From contig JAMPIT010000566.1 in the NCBI GenBank assembly GCA_026261815.1, forward strand, positions 27,243,001-27,307,000: a DNA stretch of 64,000 nucleotides, given 5' to 3'. Source of the DNA: Monarcha castaneiventris obscurior (lineage: Eukaryota > Chordata > Aves > Passeriformes > Monarchidae). Within the stretch, counting starts at the first letter, position 1. Every line of letters starts with the position of its first letter. Under the pieces are notes generated by a model that saw only the letters and a program-made list of their open reading frames with translations, had not been told where the DNA came from and ran no database searches. This document shows, piece after piece, positions 1-12,944 of the stretch. Position numbers and translations under genes: made by a program.

Positions 1-3000
1 AGTGCCTGTTACAAGGACACAGTTTTTCCTAAGGCCCCCAGTGAGGGTCTGTGACTGCATTTGACAGGAATTTTTTAAAAGAATTTTTTTATCCAGATAT
101 ATAATGTAGAAAAAAAATCATTGTGATTTCTCCTCTGTTTCCATGCTTATATGGCTCCCCTCCTTCAGAACTTCTGTCAACTTCACAGAAAAAATCTTTT
201 TGTTACATGTGGATGATGTGATTGCCAAATTTTTTATTGTATTTGCTGAAGACAATTTTCTGGTAGATGCTACAATCTTGACATGATTTAAGGAAAAAAA
301 ATGAGTGAAAGGATTCTTCTTCCCACAATGTCTTCCCATTTCTTCTTTGAAATCTACTAATTCACATGTGATTTACTAATTCACAGATCCTTCACGTGAA
401 TTTTAGGTGCAAATCATTTCCCCAGCTCCTTTGGTCAGAAGTGTAACCCTGTCATAATTAAGGAGATAAAAGTTATTGTTCACTGTTTGCAAATAATACA
501 ACATGTTTACGTTTAAAAACTAACCAACCAAACTGCACATCCTTCAAGGTTATATAAAGACCACATGCTAGAACTAGCATTCTGTCTCACATTTTAGATG
601 CACTAATGTTTTGTTTTTAGTTGATGGACTCCATGAACCAGTTTTAGCTAGAATTTTCCTTGTGGAAAGCATTAAAAGTTTTACTGCTATTGGATATTTT
701 AGTAAAAATACAGCCTGTAAGATTGTCTTGGGAAACCTAACTCTGATAATAAATCTAACATAAGCTCCTAAAAAGAAATAAAATGACATCAATATCTGAC
801 ATAGCTGACCAGTCCCACACCACAAAACCAATATCATATTGATACACTGAACTAAAGAAATCTCCACTTGGAACTTATTTAATAAACATAATTCTCTTGC
901 ATCCCAAGATTTTAGTATTAAAATTACTTATGGTTCATATAGTAAAAGGATGAAAGGATTTAACTATTGGTTAATTCTTCTCCTTATTTGCATATTCCCA
1001 TCTTTTTGCTTTTGTTTTCCATCTTCTCCGCCAGTTAAACCATAAAAACATTCAATAAAATTCTGTGTGTGAACTAGTTTTTTACACATTTAAGTTTTTC
1101 AGAAAAGGATTTAATAAGGATAGATATCTTCTATCCTAGGCAAACAGCAGAGACAAGTTATTAATCTGCATACACCATGTAGATTCCAAATATATTTGGT
1201 CTATGAATACAAAACAGTGTCCTCAAAAAGATTTAATTTTGTGTCTTAGCATTGCTTTTAATTCCAATCTAAATTCTTTATTACAAATTTAACCTTGTTG
1301 ATATTGTGATTGTGGTTTTGGACATTTATTTTCAATTAATTATTAGGAATCAATCTGTAAATAGTAATTCTAAGGAATGCATTTCCAGCAGTTAACATGC
1401 AAGCAGTAGAAATCAGAAGATAAAGGTCTTTAAAAAAATGCCTTAAGCCCTTTTATTTTGTTCCTACTTTAATAATAACGATAAAAATAGATATTGTTAT
1501 TATAAATCTCTGTTCATTTACTCAAGGCTTCCAGTGTTTCAGCCATTCTAAATTTGGCCTGAGATATAAAGACAAAGATTTTAGGTCAGTAATAGTACTG
1601 GTTTTCTGTTTAAAGTAAACCTTTATTTTCTAATGCCTTTTTTTTCCCATAATATTTCTTCTCATTGACTGACATAACATAAATGATTTCCTGATGGTAC
1701 ATTTACAATAAATAATATATTTGGGTATCATTATTTTCATCAACACTACAATAAAACTTGAATGACACAATAATGAAATCAAATAATGACCAGGAAAAGA
1801 AAAGAAATCCTAGTCTCAATTACACAGTGTTAGATATCTGTCTTCTAGTAGATAATGAGAACTGTCATTGACCTTATTCAAGTCACTTCTCACGATTAAG
1901 GTACTTTTTCATTTAACAGGTTGGGTCAATTCACAAGATTTAATATTGACTTAGATGTCTGTTCTTATTGGCAAATGAATAAGCTCTTCACTGCTAAAAC
2001 TGACAATAGAACTGCTTGGATTCCTCCAATTTCAGATTTAGAACCCTTCAATTACCATTTCTTACTACTTTCACTAGACTGAATTGTGGTGTTTGTTTAA
2101 AACCTCAATTTCATTTGAAAATGTATCTATTCTTTCCTGCCATTCTTAAACTGCCATGTACATTTACTTCAGTATTTAGTGTAAGATATGAAAACTGGTA
2201 ATGCACAAATATGGCCTTCATATGGCCAACTTAGTTTCTGTTTTATCCTAGTGTGCAGAAATCCTCTAAGTGAACAAAACACCAAGTCCAGTTAGCAGTG
2301 AAATACCTTTTACTGTCTTGGATTTTGGAAAGCTGAACCAAAAACCTGATGAAAAAGTACAAATTTGTGAAGCTTTCCTACATTTTCCAGTCACCTGCCA
2401 CAATCATTGGTCAAATAGGGAAAAATGTATTTGGAAACATAGTCAAATGCACAGATTCACACCCTTTCTGTAGTCCCAGAGCCTTTCAGTTCAATGTTTT
2501 TAATATTTGCATAAGAGTATCCAAGATAAATAAACTACCAATCGAGCAATACAGTGCTGTGTGTATTTTTCAGTTTAAAAGAAGCAAAGATTGTGCAAAA
2601 GATCAAATAAGGAATACTCTAAGTGCAAAGGAGTATTTTCCAGAGAGCATAACTGAACAATTTTTCTGTTCTTTAAGAATGGTCATACTGGTGAGTCCTT
2701 CCTACCGTGGACAGCAATGCCATAGTGAGAAAGATCAAAGGAGTTGAATTGTGTGACTCTCTATAGAAGCAAAAGTTAAGCACATGTTTGCAGAATTCAG
2801 TGCATGAGTTGTTCACCTACTGGCTGCTTCTAGCATCTAACTTAAAGGCAGTTCTCAGATCCTAAAGTTAGAAGTTAATGTTCCTCATTTAGTGAACAGG
2901 AAGAAAAAAACTAAGGAAAAGATGATGCATCCAGAAAATGAACTTAGTAATAAAGGCAGGTGCTTAAATTTAGACTGTAAAATCTCTCTGCCATTTTACA

Positions 3001-6000
3001 ACATTTTATTATTGAGTTTAAATTAGTTTTTTGAGTCTAGTTATCTACATAGCTACAAGAACAAACTTTGCTGGCAGCTGAACAAACCACAGGCAATCTG
3101 AAGTATATAGTCAAAAGAAATTTTTCTTAAAGGAGAGGGTTTACTTCAGAAACCTGTAGCTTAATCTCTCTGTCACCTATTTGTCTTAATCTCTTCCACA
3201 AATATCTTAACATTATTTGTTCTAATACTTCAGAAGATGTATTCTTGGTGTTACAATGTCTTGCTTTAAGACAATTTACACTCACAAATGTGAAAAATGT
3301 GAAGTATATTCAATGAACAACAACAACAAATATTTCTGAAAGTTTTTAATGTTTAAGTCTTTATAGATGATTAGGACAATGAACTAAAAAGGAAATTGAT
3401 GTGCTGACTATTCGGCTAGTTTTGTTTCTGCTGTTAAGGGAAAAAAAAAGATAAAACAGTGCTCTTAGCACATAATGTTTCAAAATATGATGAAGACATT
3501 TTATATAAATTAACATAACTTCTTATTCCCTGCTATTTGTTATTTCTGTGGATATGAGTGTTTCATATAAATGGCTTTTAAAGACTCATTTGATTGTCAA
3601 TATAGAGATAAATAAAGCAAAATTAGTGCAGCACACACATGTTTCTGCAAGCAGTTTATCCAGCTGACAGATAAACAATGGCTGAGATACCCTTAAATTG
3701 CACATGCCGGGTGAAGCATCTCACTATCCTGCTCAGCCTCCGAGCAGCCTGGGCCAAACTTCAGTATTCACCATCCCACTATGTAATCTTGTGGGTGGTT
3801 TTTGGTTCAAAGCACAGGTGCACAATTCGGGTAGGAAATGGTCCCTCATCTCACTTGCTCTAGATGCATGGAAGAAAATGAGTAGGAAGGACACCTACGT
3901 CAGATTATGCATGTATTCAAGACAAAGTTGTTCTAAACCAGCTCCCTTTTAAGATTGTTGTGGGCAGCATTAAAAAAATGATGGCCTGCATTCATGTAAG
4001 ACAAGGACAGATGTTTTGTTGGGACTTGGAGGCTGGTTCTCTGCTCTTCTTGCAATCTCGTTAATAGGATATTTTCATTACTACCGAAAGGGCATAGGCT
4101 TTGTGTCAATCTAAGAATGTAGGTCTTGGTTCAGCCCTTGACTTTAAAGTCTTGGCCTGAACTGATTTTAGGAAGTTTTGAGATAAACCTACTGTAAAAC
4201 CAGCTTTTCCTAAGCATTGTGCAGCATCTCTATGGGCAGGGATTGATATTTGTCCCCATTCAGTTATTGTCTCTGCCAGAAGAGACTTGTGACACATAGT
4301 CTATGTCTCTTCATAGACATGCAGATAATTTCACATTAGGTTACTAGCACACCCCCTAAGACATACCTCATGTTCTCTGTTTAGCTTATCAGAATGTCAG
4401 TATCTCAAATAAAGAGAAGCTGAGCATATGAAGGTGAAGATGACCTTGGCTCTGAAGCATCTCAGAGCCAAGGTCTGTTTTGGGCTATATAAAACAACTA
4501 CATTTCAATACTATTTAACAAAAATTCTTATTTCAAATAAAACATGCAGGATATTTTCTGTGAGCTTTAGGTCAAAATTGAATATTTTATTGGAATTTTC
4601 TGTTGAAAAACTTTTCTCTCTAACTGTATAAAACTTGAGCTTTGTTTTTTAAAGATAAACATAAGTTTCACTGGCCTTGATATTTTCCTCTTGGATCAAA
4701 CAGCTCATTGATAAGAACAGTTTTAAAATAAGACTTTGGAAAAGATTGGGATATGCTTATATAATGCCAAATTGCAAAAGAAACGCCAAAACAATTTTTT
4801 AAGTAATGGAAAATAAGGATGGAAAGAACAGATGGTGGTCTTCAAATTCATCTTTCTGGCACAAGAGGAATTGAGCTATTCTTTAATAAAGAATGAAAAG
4901 AAAGAAAGTTAAAGAAATCATTAAATATAAATTTAGAAAATTAAGTATAAAAATAAAGTATCAAAATAACTCAGGTTTTGAAAGAAAAAATTCTGAAATT
5001 TGAGTCCATAACTTTACTTTTTTCCCATTTTCTAATTTCACAAGTCAGTAATAAGGTGTAAACCTGCTGATTCCTAGAGCAGTGAAAAATGGGAAAAAAA
5101 AATATTTTAATAACTTTTATGTAAACATTAATGAAATTAGAGAATCTGTGAAATATTTTATTGGAATGTATTGAGGCAAAGATATTAATGAAATAATGGC
5201 ATGTTATTTTTATCACAGACTAACATAAGGGAAGGCAGACAGGGCACAATTCAAGCATTTTGAATTGTAACTTCATGTTATATAGGAGCATTTACAGTAC
5301 CTAATGCATCAATGCTCAAAAACAGGTAAGGCAATGAAGTTCACATATCCAGCCAATGGCTAATTTGATTATTTGATTAAAAGTCAGTTTTAACAAGGTT
5401 TCCATTCTTTTTGCTGTCCCTTGAGGACTACTGTTCAATTTTAAATTAAGATTTTATTGTGCTACGTGTTTTTTACAGTGTTATTAGATTAATTAGCTGA
5501 TCTTGTTTACTTAGGCTGACCTTTTGTTTTGGATTCAATATTGTGTTCTGTGTCTAGAAACTCCAATTGTAATTTCAAAGTGAATATGCCTCTTCTTTTT
5601 AAAAGTAGTTCTTTACACATATTTAATCTATACTAATTGTGTTTCTTAGTGAAGTCAGACGTTCTTCTAATCAGTTATTTATCATGGTCTACAGCTGTGG
5701 TTACCAAAGCTGTTGCCTCCCTAGTCAAGTGGAAAAGCAAATTAAAATGTTATAGTTCACATATATGAGATTCAGAGTCTTTTAACAAAGTTCCTTTTAG
5801 CAATTCAGAAAAGCTTTATTTTCTTCCCACCATTAAAGAGTGTGCCATTGCTCAGCTGATTTAGAGGCAATTAAGTACAAAAATATTAAAGCTATATCAG
5901 TAACACTATTTGTACTTCCACTGCTAATGCTTAAAAATAGACATCCAATTCCATGATAGTTGTAAACTTTATTTTCTCTTAAAACATACATGCAATAAGA

Positions 6001-7321
6001 GTACAATTGCATTTTTTTTTTTTTCATACATAAGAGGTAGACAACCAATGACAGGACTGAAGGTAGGACATGGTCTTGTGGGAGGTGCTCCACTCACTTG
6101 TCAAGTAACAGGGGATGTGGGGACATAGTTTTGATCACATTGAATTATATCTCTTACACGTGCCAAAAGACTGTTCCTTCTGCCTTTCCTGTGGATATTT
6201 AAAAATTAAGTCTGTTTTGTCTATTTATTTTCACCATTTTGGTAAGACGTAGTAAAAGATTTAAATTGTAGCTGGCACTATTTTCAGTAAATTAAATTTA
6301 AATTATAGCTGGCAGGTTTTTTTGGTAAAGTAATAGGTATATTGGAGTTGTCTTTTGTTCCACCTTTCATTGTCTGGACACAATACAGGAGTAATTCTGC
6401 CTAATAACTGTCACAAAAAATGGTTTGCAGTGTGCCAAGAGCCCCCTACTTCATTGAAGATCACAGAAATCAAAATTACTGAAAAGTTCTAAGGCAACAA
6501 GAAAAAATGTAGTCTTTTCTCCCCCCATTTTTGAAAAGACAATTTTGAATACAGGAGGAAGAAGAACAAATAGACAATGTAAAAGAGAAAAAAAATGGCA
6601 ATCTTATTTATCTTGAATAGTAAAAATAGGAAGCCTTCCCTTTTTCCCCTAGATTCCGAAGGAAAGCAAAAATGAGTGCTGTTCATACAGCTCCTCGTGA
6701 TACTAACTGTTCATGTCAAAATAGCTAAAGTATCATAAACAAAGATAAAAAAGAGGCAAAAGTACAAAGAAGTAGAGAAGATGAAAGAAACATCAACATA
6801 ACTGATTTGGTGCTCTGTGGCTGTGTAGAGATCATATTGTAATACCCATTCCTATAACTTGCTGAGAACATGCTATGACTGAGACTGTCATTACCCTGCA
6901 GCATATCACCAGATTAACAAGAAAGAAAATCCATCACTAATCTAGACATAGGATCAACATCTGTGAAATCTGACAGAAAAATGTAGTATGGAACCCAGTT
7001 AATTTAATACAGGATGATTTGGTCTCATATTACAGTAACAGAGAAGACAATATCTATCTTAAAATTTTGTAGTGCAAACTTTTTTTTAAAATCCCTTTGA
7101 ATGGCACAACTATCTGCTGGTTCTTACTGTTGTCAGGTCAGCAGTAAGTTTCTGAATTCACCTCTTAGGTTCTAACAGGGAATTTATACTTTTGGTGAAC
7201 AACTGGAACAACCAAAAATTATTTTTGACCTTAAATGGACATACCAAAACACTTCCAAGATGCTCTGGATCATAAAATATTGCACAGCCTTGCCAAAAGA
7301 GGTGGACATTAATAGTAGTTT
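1..7321. other. AT-rich DNA without recognised genes or repeats
   Basis: No CR1, LTR or coding exon is recognisable on either strand. Open frames are short and AT-biased. The longest (132 codons, plus, 2349-2747) has no motif, signal peptide or splice context that I recognise. The only strong structure is the hairpin at 4442-4475, listed separately. A slightly GC-richer patch near 3680-3960 is unclassified. Confidence 0.6.
4442..4475. repeat. Perfect 14-bp inverted repeat with 6-nt loop
   Basis: The left arm GACCTTGGCTCTGA (4442-4455) is exactly complementary to the right arm TCAGAGCCAAGGTC (4462-4475). They are separated by AGCATC. The flanking bases do not extend the pairing. The arm is markedly GC-richer than its surroundings. 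It is too short to be a typical microRNA precursor. It may be a chance palindrome, a structured RNA segment or a protein-binding dyad. Confidence 0.9.
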
Positions 7322-7588
7322 ATAGAATCATAGGATTGTTTAGCTTGGTAAAGACCTTTAAGATCATCAAGCCTAACCATTAACCCAACACTGCCAAGTC
7401 CACCACTAAACCATGTCCCTAAGCACCACATCTACATGTTTTTATATGCCTCCAGGAACAGTGAATCAAGCAATTCCCTGGGCAGCCTGTTCCAATGTTT
7501 GACAATCCTATTGGTAAAAAAGTTTTTCCAAATATCCAATATAAACCTCCCTTGGTGCAAGTTGAGGCTGTTTCTTCTTGTCTTACAC
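7322..7588 (-). mobile_element. CR1 LINE fragment, 3' end
   Basis: The left edge TAGAATCATAGGATT is the reverse complement of the CR1 3' terminal tandem, so the element runs leftward. The interior keeps the familiar CR1 3' UTR order: 'atcatcaagcctaaccatt', 'ctgggcagcctgttccaat', and the 'gtaaaaaagtttttccaa' block. Similarity fades after about 7588. This is a 5'-truncated copy, as most CR1s are. The 96-codon minus frame at 7583-7873 lies mostly beyond it and has no recognisable content. Confidence 0.9.
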
Positions 7589-8621
7589 TACACTCAGGCT
7601 ATTGATCCCACCACGTTTTTGGGGAAGCAGCTCTAATTCCTTTGTGACCGTTCTCAGGTGCTTCATGGTTTTTAACACATCAATCACTCTTGCGTTTTGC
7701 TGCCACCTGGATCCCCATCCCTGACCCTCACAGAGAGAGCAGGCTGAACCACCTCGCACGCACAAATTGGATGAATAACAAGAAGTGGGAGATCCCCATG
7801 TAGTAACTACTTGAACAGCGCTGTTGTTTTGGGTTTGGTTGTCATTTGTTATTTTTTGTTGGTTGGTTAGCATGTGCTTTTAGAGGGACAGAGGCATGGA
7901 AATCATGTTTATTATTTAATCATGCTTGAATTTCATTAAAGGTTTCTTTTAAGTTCTGCTTTTACTAATTTGCCTACTATGCAGGAGTTCCGTTGACTTT
8001 TATGCACAAGTGAAGAGGCCAAGGTTTACCTCACCACACTTCCTCTTTATTTCCCCAGGAATTTAGAACACTGAAAAAGATCTGTTCAGTTAAATGTACT
8101 TTGGTGTGAAAAGTGCACTGTTTTCATAAACACCTGCTGAACCCAGTAAGGACAAAAGCTAATTTATGTAGTAGTAGTAGTATTTTATTTTATTTATTTC
8201 TTTTTTTTTTTTTTTCAGAGTGTGCTTTTAGGTAATATATTTTGCTCATTTTCTGAAAGTACAACTAAACAAAAGTTTTGAACAAGCAGAGTAATGGTTT
8301 GCCCTTTTATGGAATACCTTCTATCTGTTAGATTTGTCAACAGATTTTATTTTCTCCTTTTTTAGCTTAGTACTCACACAAGACAGAAAATTAAGATAAG
8401 GGCCATGTAAAAATGCCATAATCCACAGCCTTTAAGTTACTAATATATGTAGCTTCTTTAAGTAGCAGCACAAGCCTCCCAAAAAACCCAACAAACTGAA
8501 ATGCTTACTCACAAAATCAATTTTTTTGTTGTGCTAATCCTTGGACTGAACAAATTAAAAAAAGAAAAATTTCTTAATCTTAAAAATAGGAATGGGTAAA
8601 TTAATATAAAATCTTGATTAA

Positions 8622-8660
8622 AAGTAGTAGTAGTAGTAATAATAATACTAATAATGGTAA
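8622..8660. repeat. AGT/AAT trinucleotide microsatellite
   Basis: There are five AGT units followed by degenerate AAT/ACT units. The minus-strand frame across it translates to runs of Ile and Thr and is an artefact. Confidence 0.85.
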
Positions 8661-10612
8661 TGATGAAACAGTGAAATAGTTCTCTGCTGTGTAATGAACA
8701 CATGGTTTTTTTTGTCCATGCATTAATTCAGTGCATATTTGAGGGTGTGTTCATGCTTAAATCAGCCTCTCATCTGGTTTTCAATGTTTAAAATTCACTT
8801 TTAACAGCTAATTAAGTATTTCAAACAACATACACACGCCAGCACCCTGTTACGATTGGTCTACTGGTTTGATTTATAATTGAACTTCATTTGATGTACT
8901 CAGTGGTTTGAGTCACTGATATCTACATACAGCAGTGACTATTGCAATGTATTATGTAATTATATACAACAATAATTTAATGTACTTCACTCCTTTTATT
9001 TCTTTACAATTTCTTGCTGAAGTAAACAAACTACGTCCTTTACATAAAGAACTTGATTTATAAATAACTACTGACATTCCTTGTAGTCTCTTAATAGACC
9101 AATTTACCAATGAGTCAGAACAGGCCCTTGAACTTAGTGCTTGTACAAAGTTTTTAGGAGGCTGAATGTAAACTTTTCTGCAATAGTGTTATTTATCCAT
9201 TTGTGAAATCCAGTTATGTCTTTCAGTACCTGCCAGTCTGGCTGTGGTGCAATACACAGGTCGATGGAAAAATATTATTTTAAAGAGGCATATCCAGCAG
9301 GTACTATTTAAATATTTAGGGTACACCACTACTGGTGAGAGAATTAATTGCTACAGACCTTTTTCCACAGCAACTAAAATTTAAAGCATTGCTATTACTT
9401 GTCTTTACTTTATTAAAACCCTTCTCACTCAATTTCTGTCCTTCCTGGCTTGCCTATTTTTACCTCATGTACTTCCAATTCAGGCTTTGAATGATAAATA
9501 ATGAGTAATTTGGAAACAATGAGAACCGGACAAAGTAAACATGATCATGATGTGGGGATGGATAGACATTTAATGACTGATGTACTACAGCCGGGCCAGC
9601 TTCTTCTGCAGTTCCCTCCCACTCCAGCTATGACAGTTCTTTTATAGCACTTGAGTACTTATGAGAGAAAAGAATAAAATGGAATTAAATTTCTTTTCTC
9701 ACAAGGGGAGTTTGCAAGACAAAAGCAGTTCAGTAGCCTGCCATTCAAATTGTTTATCTTCCAAAATTATTTCAGTGATCTCACTCTTAAATTTTGCATA
9801 TAAGCATTCTATAAGCACATTGATACTGAAGGAATTCCAGCTGTTTAATACTAATATTCAGTTCACCACGGACTGAATCTTTATACATGTTCTTAAAATG
9901 CAGAGATATCCAGACCTTCAGCTGTGTTATCTTCCCATTAAAACAATCATCAGTAAATTCTAAACTCCTAGTTAATGATTTTTTTCTCTTTGACTATTAA
10001 TATAAAAATTTTGCCATTTTTTCCCTTTTATATGTCATGAGGGGAAGAGTGATCTGGCTTTCCTTGTCAATGAAAAGAAAAAGTGATTTTTTTAAAAAAA
10101 AAGAAGAAAAAAAGCTGCTTTTAGCTTCCTTTAGGGGGTACCGCAGCCTTATTTTTACTGTCATCTCCCAAAGGCCTTCAGCAATTTTCCACAAAGGCTT
10201 TTTAGAAAAGTAGTAAAAAGTAGTCTTGTCTGGTTCTGTCACATTTATGACTTCACTTGTTGTTTGATTTCTCTTTTAACCTTTTGTATTATGGCTTTTG
10301 TTTCAGCTTGTGACAAGGCAGAGAGAAGAAAAAGAGATAAGAGTTTGGGTTGCAACTCTTCTGAGCATTGTGAGAATTGAACTCAATGCATGAGGGTGTT
10401 ATTAAGAATACTTTTGGATTGATTAATGTTTTTTTATTTATAGTCTGCTGAAAGAATTCAGCAGGAAATTAAGCAAAACTGGTGATTTTTCACTCAGAGT
10501 TTCCAGGTGGGAAATAAAGCACAAGATAAAATTGGAATTGTTACTTCACCTGACCCTACCAAAAACAGAAATCAAAATATGGATTATGAACAGAAGACAG
10601 AAAGTTTCACTA

Positions 10613-10639
10613 AATTTATTTATTTATTTATTTATTTTT
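10613..10639. repeat. TTTA tetranucleotide microsatellite
   Basis: About six tandem ATTT/TTTA units lie in AT-rich sequence. Confidence 0.9.
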
Positions 10640-11959
10640 AGATGATAGCATGAGACAATGCTAGAAGCCCTATTTCAGTTTCTTTTTGATAGGACTGTGA
10701 TAGCAAAATTATTACCATTCTTCATATAGATATTAATTCAGCAAATCATTTATGTACATTAAAATTTTCCTTTTTAAGGAGAATAAGACTTAAATTCAAA
10801 CTCCCTCCCACCTCCCTTTTCAGTCAGGGACACAAAGATAAAGTTAATTTCTAATGAAAATACTGACAGGTGTTATTTCTTTAGGTAATAAAAGGTTATA
10901 ACACAAATTATTCAATCACACTTCTCCTGAATGCTTATTTAGCATGCCAAGAGTTTCTCGTCATAAAGCTAAGTGCCCCAAAATTTAGCCACTTAAAAAT
11001 AAACTTTGAAATATTCACCTCTAGTCATTGCCAATGTGCTCTCCCATCCTAAAGCATGAATTTTTCTCAGGTGCCCATATGCAGACCCTTAGAGCCACCC
11101 AAGGTACTGCTGAGTGTGAGATGTCGGTGAGTCTCTGGCTGTGCCACAACCTCTGGGCACCTCCTTGCACAGCATCTAGAGATACTTTGTCCAGAAAGAG
11201 CATCTCAGTGAACCAGATGCCTGTTTGTAGGCAGCTGGACTACAGGCTACCTCTATCTCACATATCCTGTATTAATTGCCACCAATGAGTCTATATATTT
11301 GTGCATTGTCTAAAGCTGAATGATAGATAACTCAATTATCTTGAATATTGTACTGTATTATTGAAGTTGTAATATATCCTTGTGATTTATAAATCTAATT
11401 ATTGAATTGGACTTCGAAGTACTGCTTACATCTGAGTAATCAAATAGGAGTCAACAAGGTAGAATAAAACTCAGTTCTTTTTCTGACTAGCTTTAAAATT
11501 AGAGACTAAGAAAAATACCTTAAATCAGAGATTTGAACCTTATACATGGTCTTCAATGAACAGTTTCAGCACATTTTAATAATACTTCTTTAAACATATA
11601 CAGAGAGTGAAAAAGTTTGTTTGTCTAGTCTCCAAATCCAACTAAATGCACATATAAAATTACTTTTTACCTCCTCTAGTGTAGCAAGCAATAGACTTCA
11701 GTGATATTCTAAGGTGAATTGACTTCTCCTATTTGTAATATATCTCTTATTTCTTTCCAAAATAAATGAAATCAATTATATAATTTTAAACTGTAAAACT
11801 TCAGGGAAACAGGCTCTATTTAAAACCTTTCTTTCATCATTATGTTCTGTAGGTTTTTTTGATAACATCATTTTTTGCCTCAGGTAAGTATAAAATATGA
11901 AACCTTTCAGCAGACTGGTTCAGAATACAATTTAATGGGCAAATTTATCAAGAAGAAAT

Positions 11960-12226
11960 GGAATCACACATACATGAATCAGAGCTCCATCCAACATGGT
12001 CTCGAATACTTCCAGGGATGGGGCATCCACAACTTCTCTGGTCAACCTGTTCCAGGGTCTCACCACCCTCACAGTCAAGAATTTTTTCTTCCCATCCAGT
12101 CTAAATCTATTCTCTTTAATTTGAATTCATTCACCTTTATCCTGTCACCTCATGCTCTTGTAAGTAGTCTTGTGCCGTCTTTCCTGTAAGTTCCCTTCCG
12201 GTACTGGAAGGCTGCAATTAGGTCAC
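11960..12226 (-). mobile_element. CR1 LINE, 3' part (left of LTR insertion)
   Basis: This is minus-strand CR1 3' UTR sequence: 'agctccatccaacatgg', 'cttccagggatggggcatcc', 'ctgttccagggtctcacc', and then 'ggtactggaaggctgcaat'. It breaks at GTCAC (12222-12226), where a solo LTR begins. The CR1 resumes in register at 12945, so the two blocks were one element before the LTR inserted. The extreme 3' end near 11960 is eroded. Confidence 0.9.
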
Positions 12227-12483
12227 TGTGGCAGGACGTTCCCTGCCACAGGAGGGCTTATCTGTTCTGCCTATCAGGTGGTGATATAACTCAGGGCTTC
12301 TTCCCCCTCACATGAATTTGCTAATTGGTGAAATATCGCAAGCCAGATATCTGTCTGGTAGTGAGTTATTTCTGGCACCATGGCGGTGGCATTCCCAGCT
12401 GACAATAAACCTGTTGCCTTGAGAGCAAGATTGAAGGAAGATGAGCTTGAATTTCTGATTGACAGACACTTCACTGTACAAAC

Positions 12484-12490
12484 TATAAAA
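12484..12490 (+). promoter_or_regulatory. LTR TATA box
   Basis: TATAAAA lies in the middle of the LTR, about 300 bp upstream of AATAAA. The flanking segment is shared with the TATA region of the related LTR at 59665, including the downstream 'cagaagtct' block. Whether it is active today cannot be seen. Confidence 0.7.
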
Positions 12491-12637
12491 GCTACACAAA
12501 ACTTTCACAAAACAGAAGTCTTCTGCACATTCCCTAGAAACGTGTGGGGCTTTTCCCCAGAGTCAGGACACCGCTTCGTGGTTGGTCTCTTGGGAGCTGA
12601 GTAAAAGGAATATGTGTACCCCATCATCAATTTGGTG

Positions 12638-12643
12638 GTAAGT
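12638..12643 (+). promoter_or_regulatory. Candidate splice donor inside LTR
   Basis: GTAAGT is preceded by GTG and lies about 150 bp downstream of the LTR TATA box. The equivalent position of the related LTR has GTAAGA (59824-59829) in a shared context (TGGTAAG...ACATT). It could have served as a retroviral leader donor or, later, for LTR-initiated chimeric transcripts. Confidence 0.4.
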
Positions 12644-12944
12644 TACATTGACTCCTGATCTACCCTATTTCTTTGCTATCTATAATATAGGTACCTTTAT
12701 GTTGTGTACTGTTTTATGTAATCAACTAGTAGTTGTTGGTTTTAACAAGTGTAGTAAGTAACTCTGTTTAAGGCCATTTTTCCTGTCTATTCAATAAATA
12801 TCTCATTTTACAATAGACCTGATCAGCCATTCTTGAGACCTTATGAGCCGAAGTGGTTTAGGTGTGGGTCACCTGAATAAAGCTGCTGCCAAAAATCTGA
12901 ACCTAAGTCAGGGCTTGTCTAATGCTTTCACTCGATCCATAGCA

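Larger units (their letters stand above)
7589..11959. other. AT-rich DNA with simple repeats only
   Basis: No gene or interspersed repeat is recognised. Low-complexity stretches include AGT/TTTTA runs near 8168-8215, an AGT/AAT triplet tract near 8622-8660, and a TTTA run at 10613-10639. A patch near 11020-11290 is a little GC-richer and carries two overlapping opposite-strand frames with no identifiable product. Confidence 0.55.
12227..12944 (+). mobile_element. Solo LTR, 718 bp, nested in CR1
   Basis: The LTR begins TGTGGCAGGACG and ends GATCCATAGCA (TG...CA). It is flanked by the exact 5-bp duplication GTCAC at 12222-12226 and 12945-12949. TATAAAA lies at 12484-12490 and AATAAA at 12793-12798, with a second AATAAA at 12876-12881. 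This gives plus-strand U3-R-U5 order. A consensus splice donor GGTAAGT lies at 12637-12643. No internal retroviral sequence adjoins it, so it is a solo LTR. A 5-bp duplication fits ERVL-like or some ERVK-like avian elements. It is the same family as 59456-60165. Confidence 0.93.

Noticed and set aside
2349..2747. 132-codon plus-strand open frame in repeat-free DNA
   Set aside because: Composition is like the flanks, there is no domain or signal, no splice or promoter context, and an overlapping frame is open too. It is most likely a chance frame.
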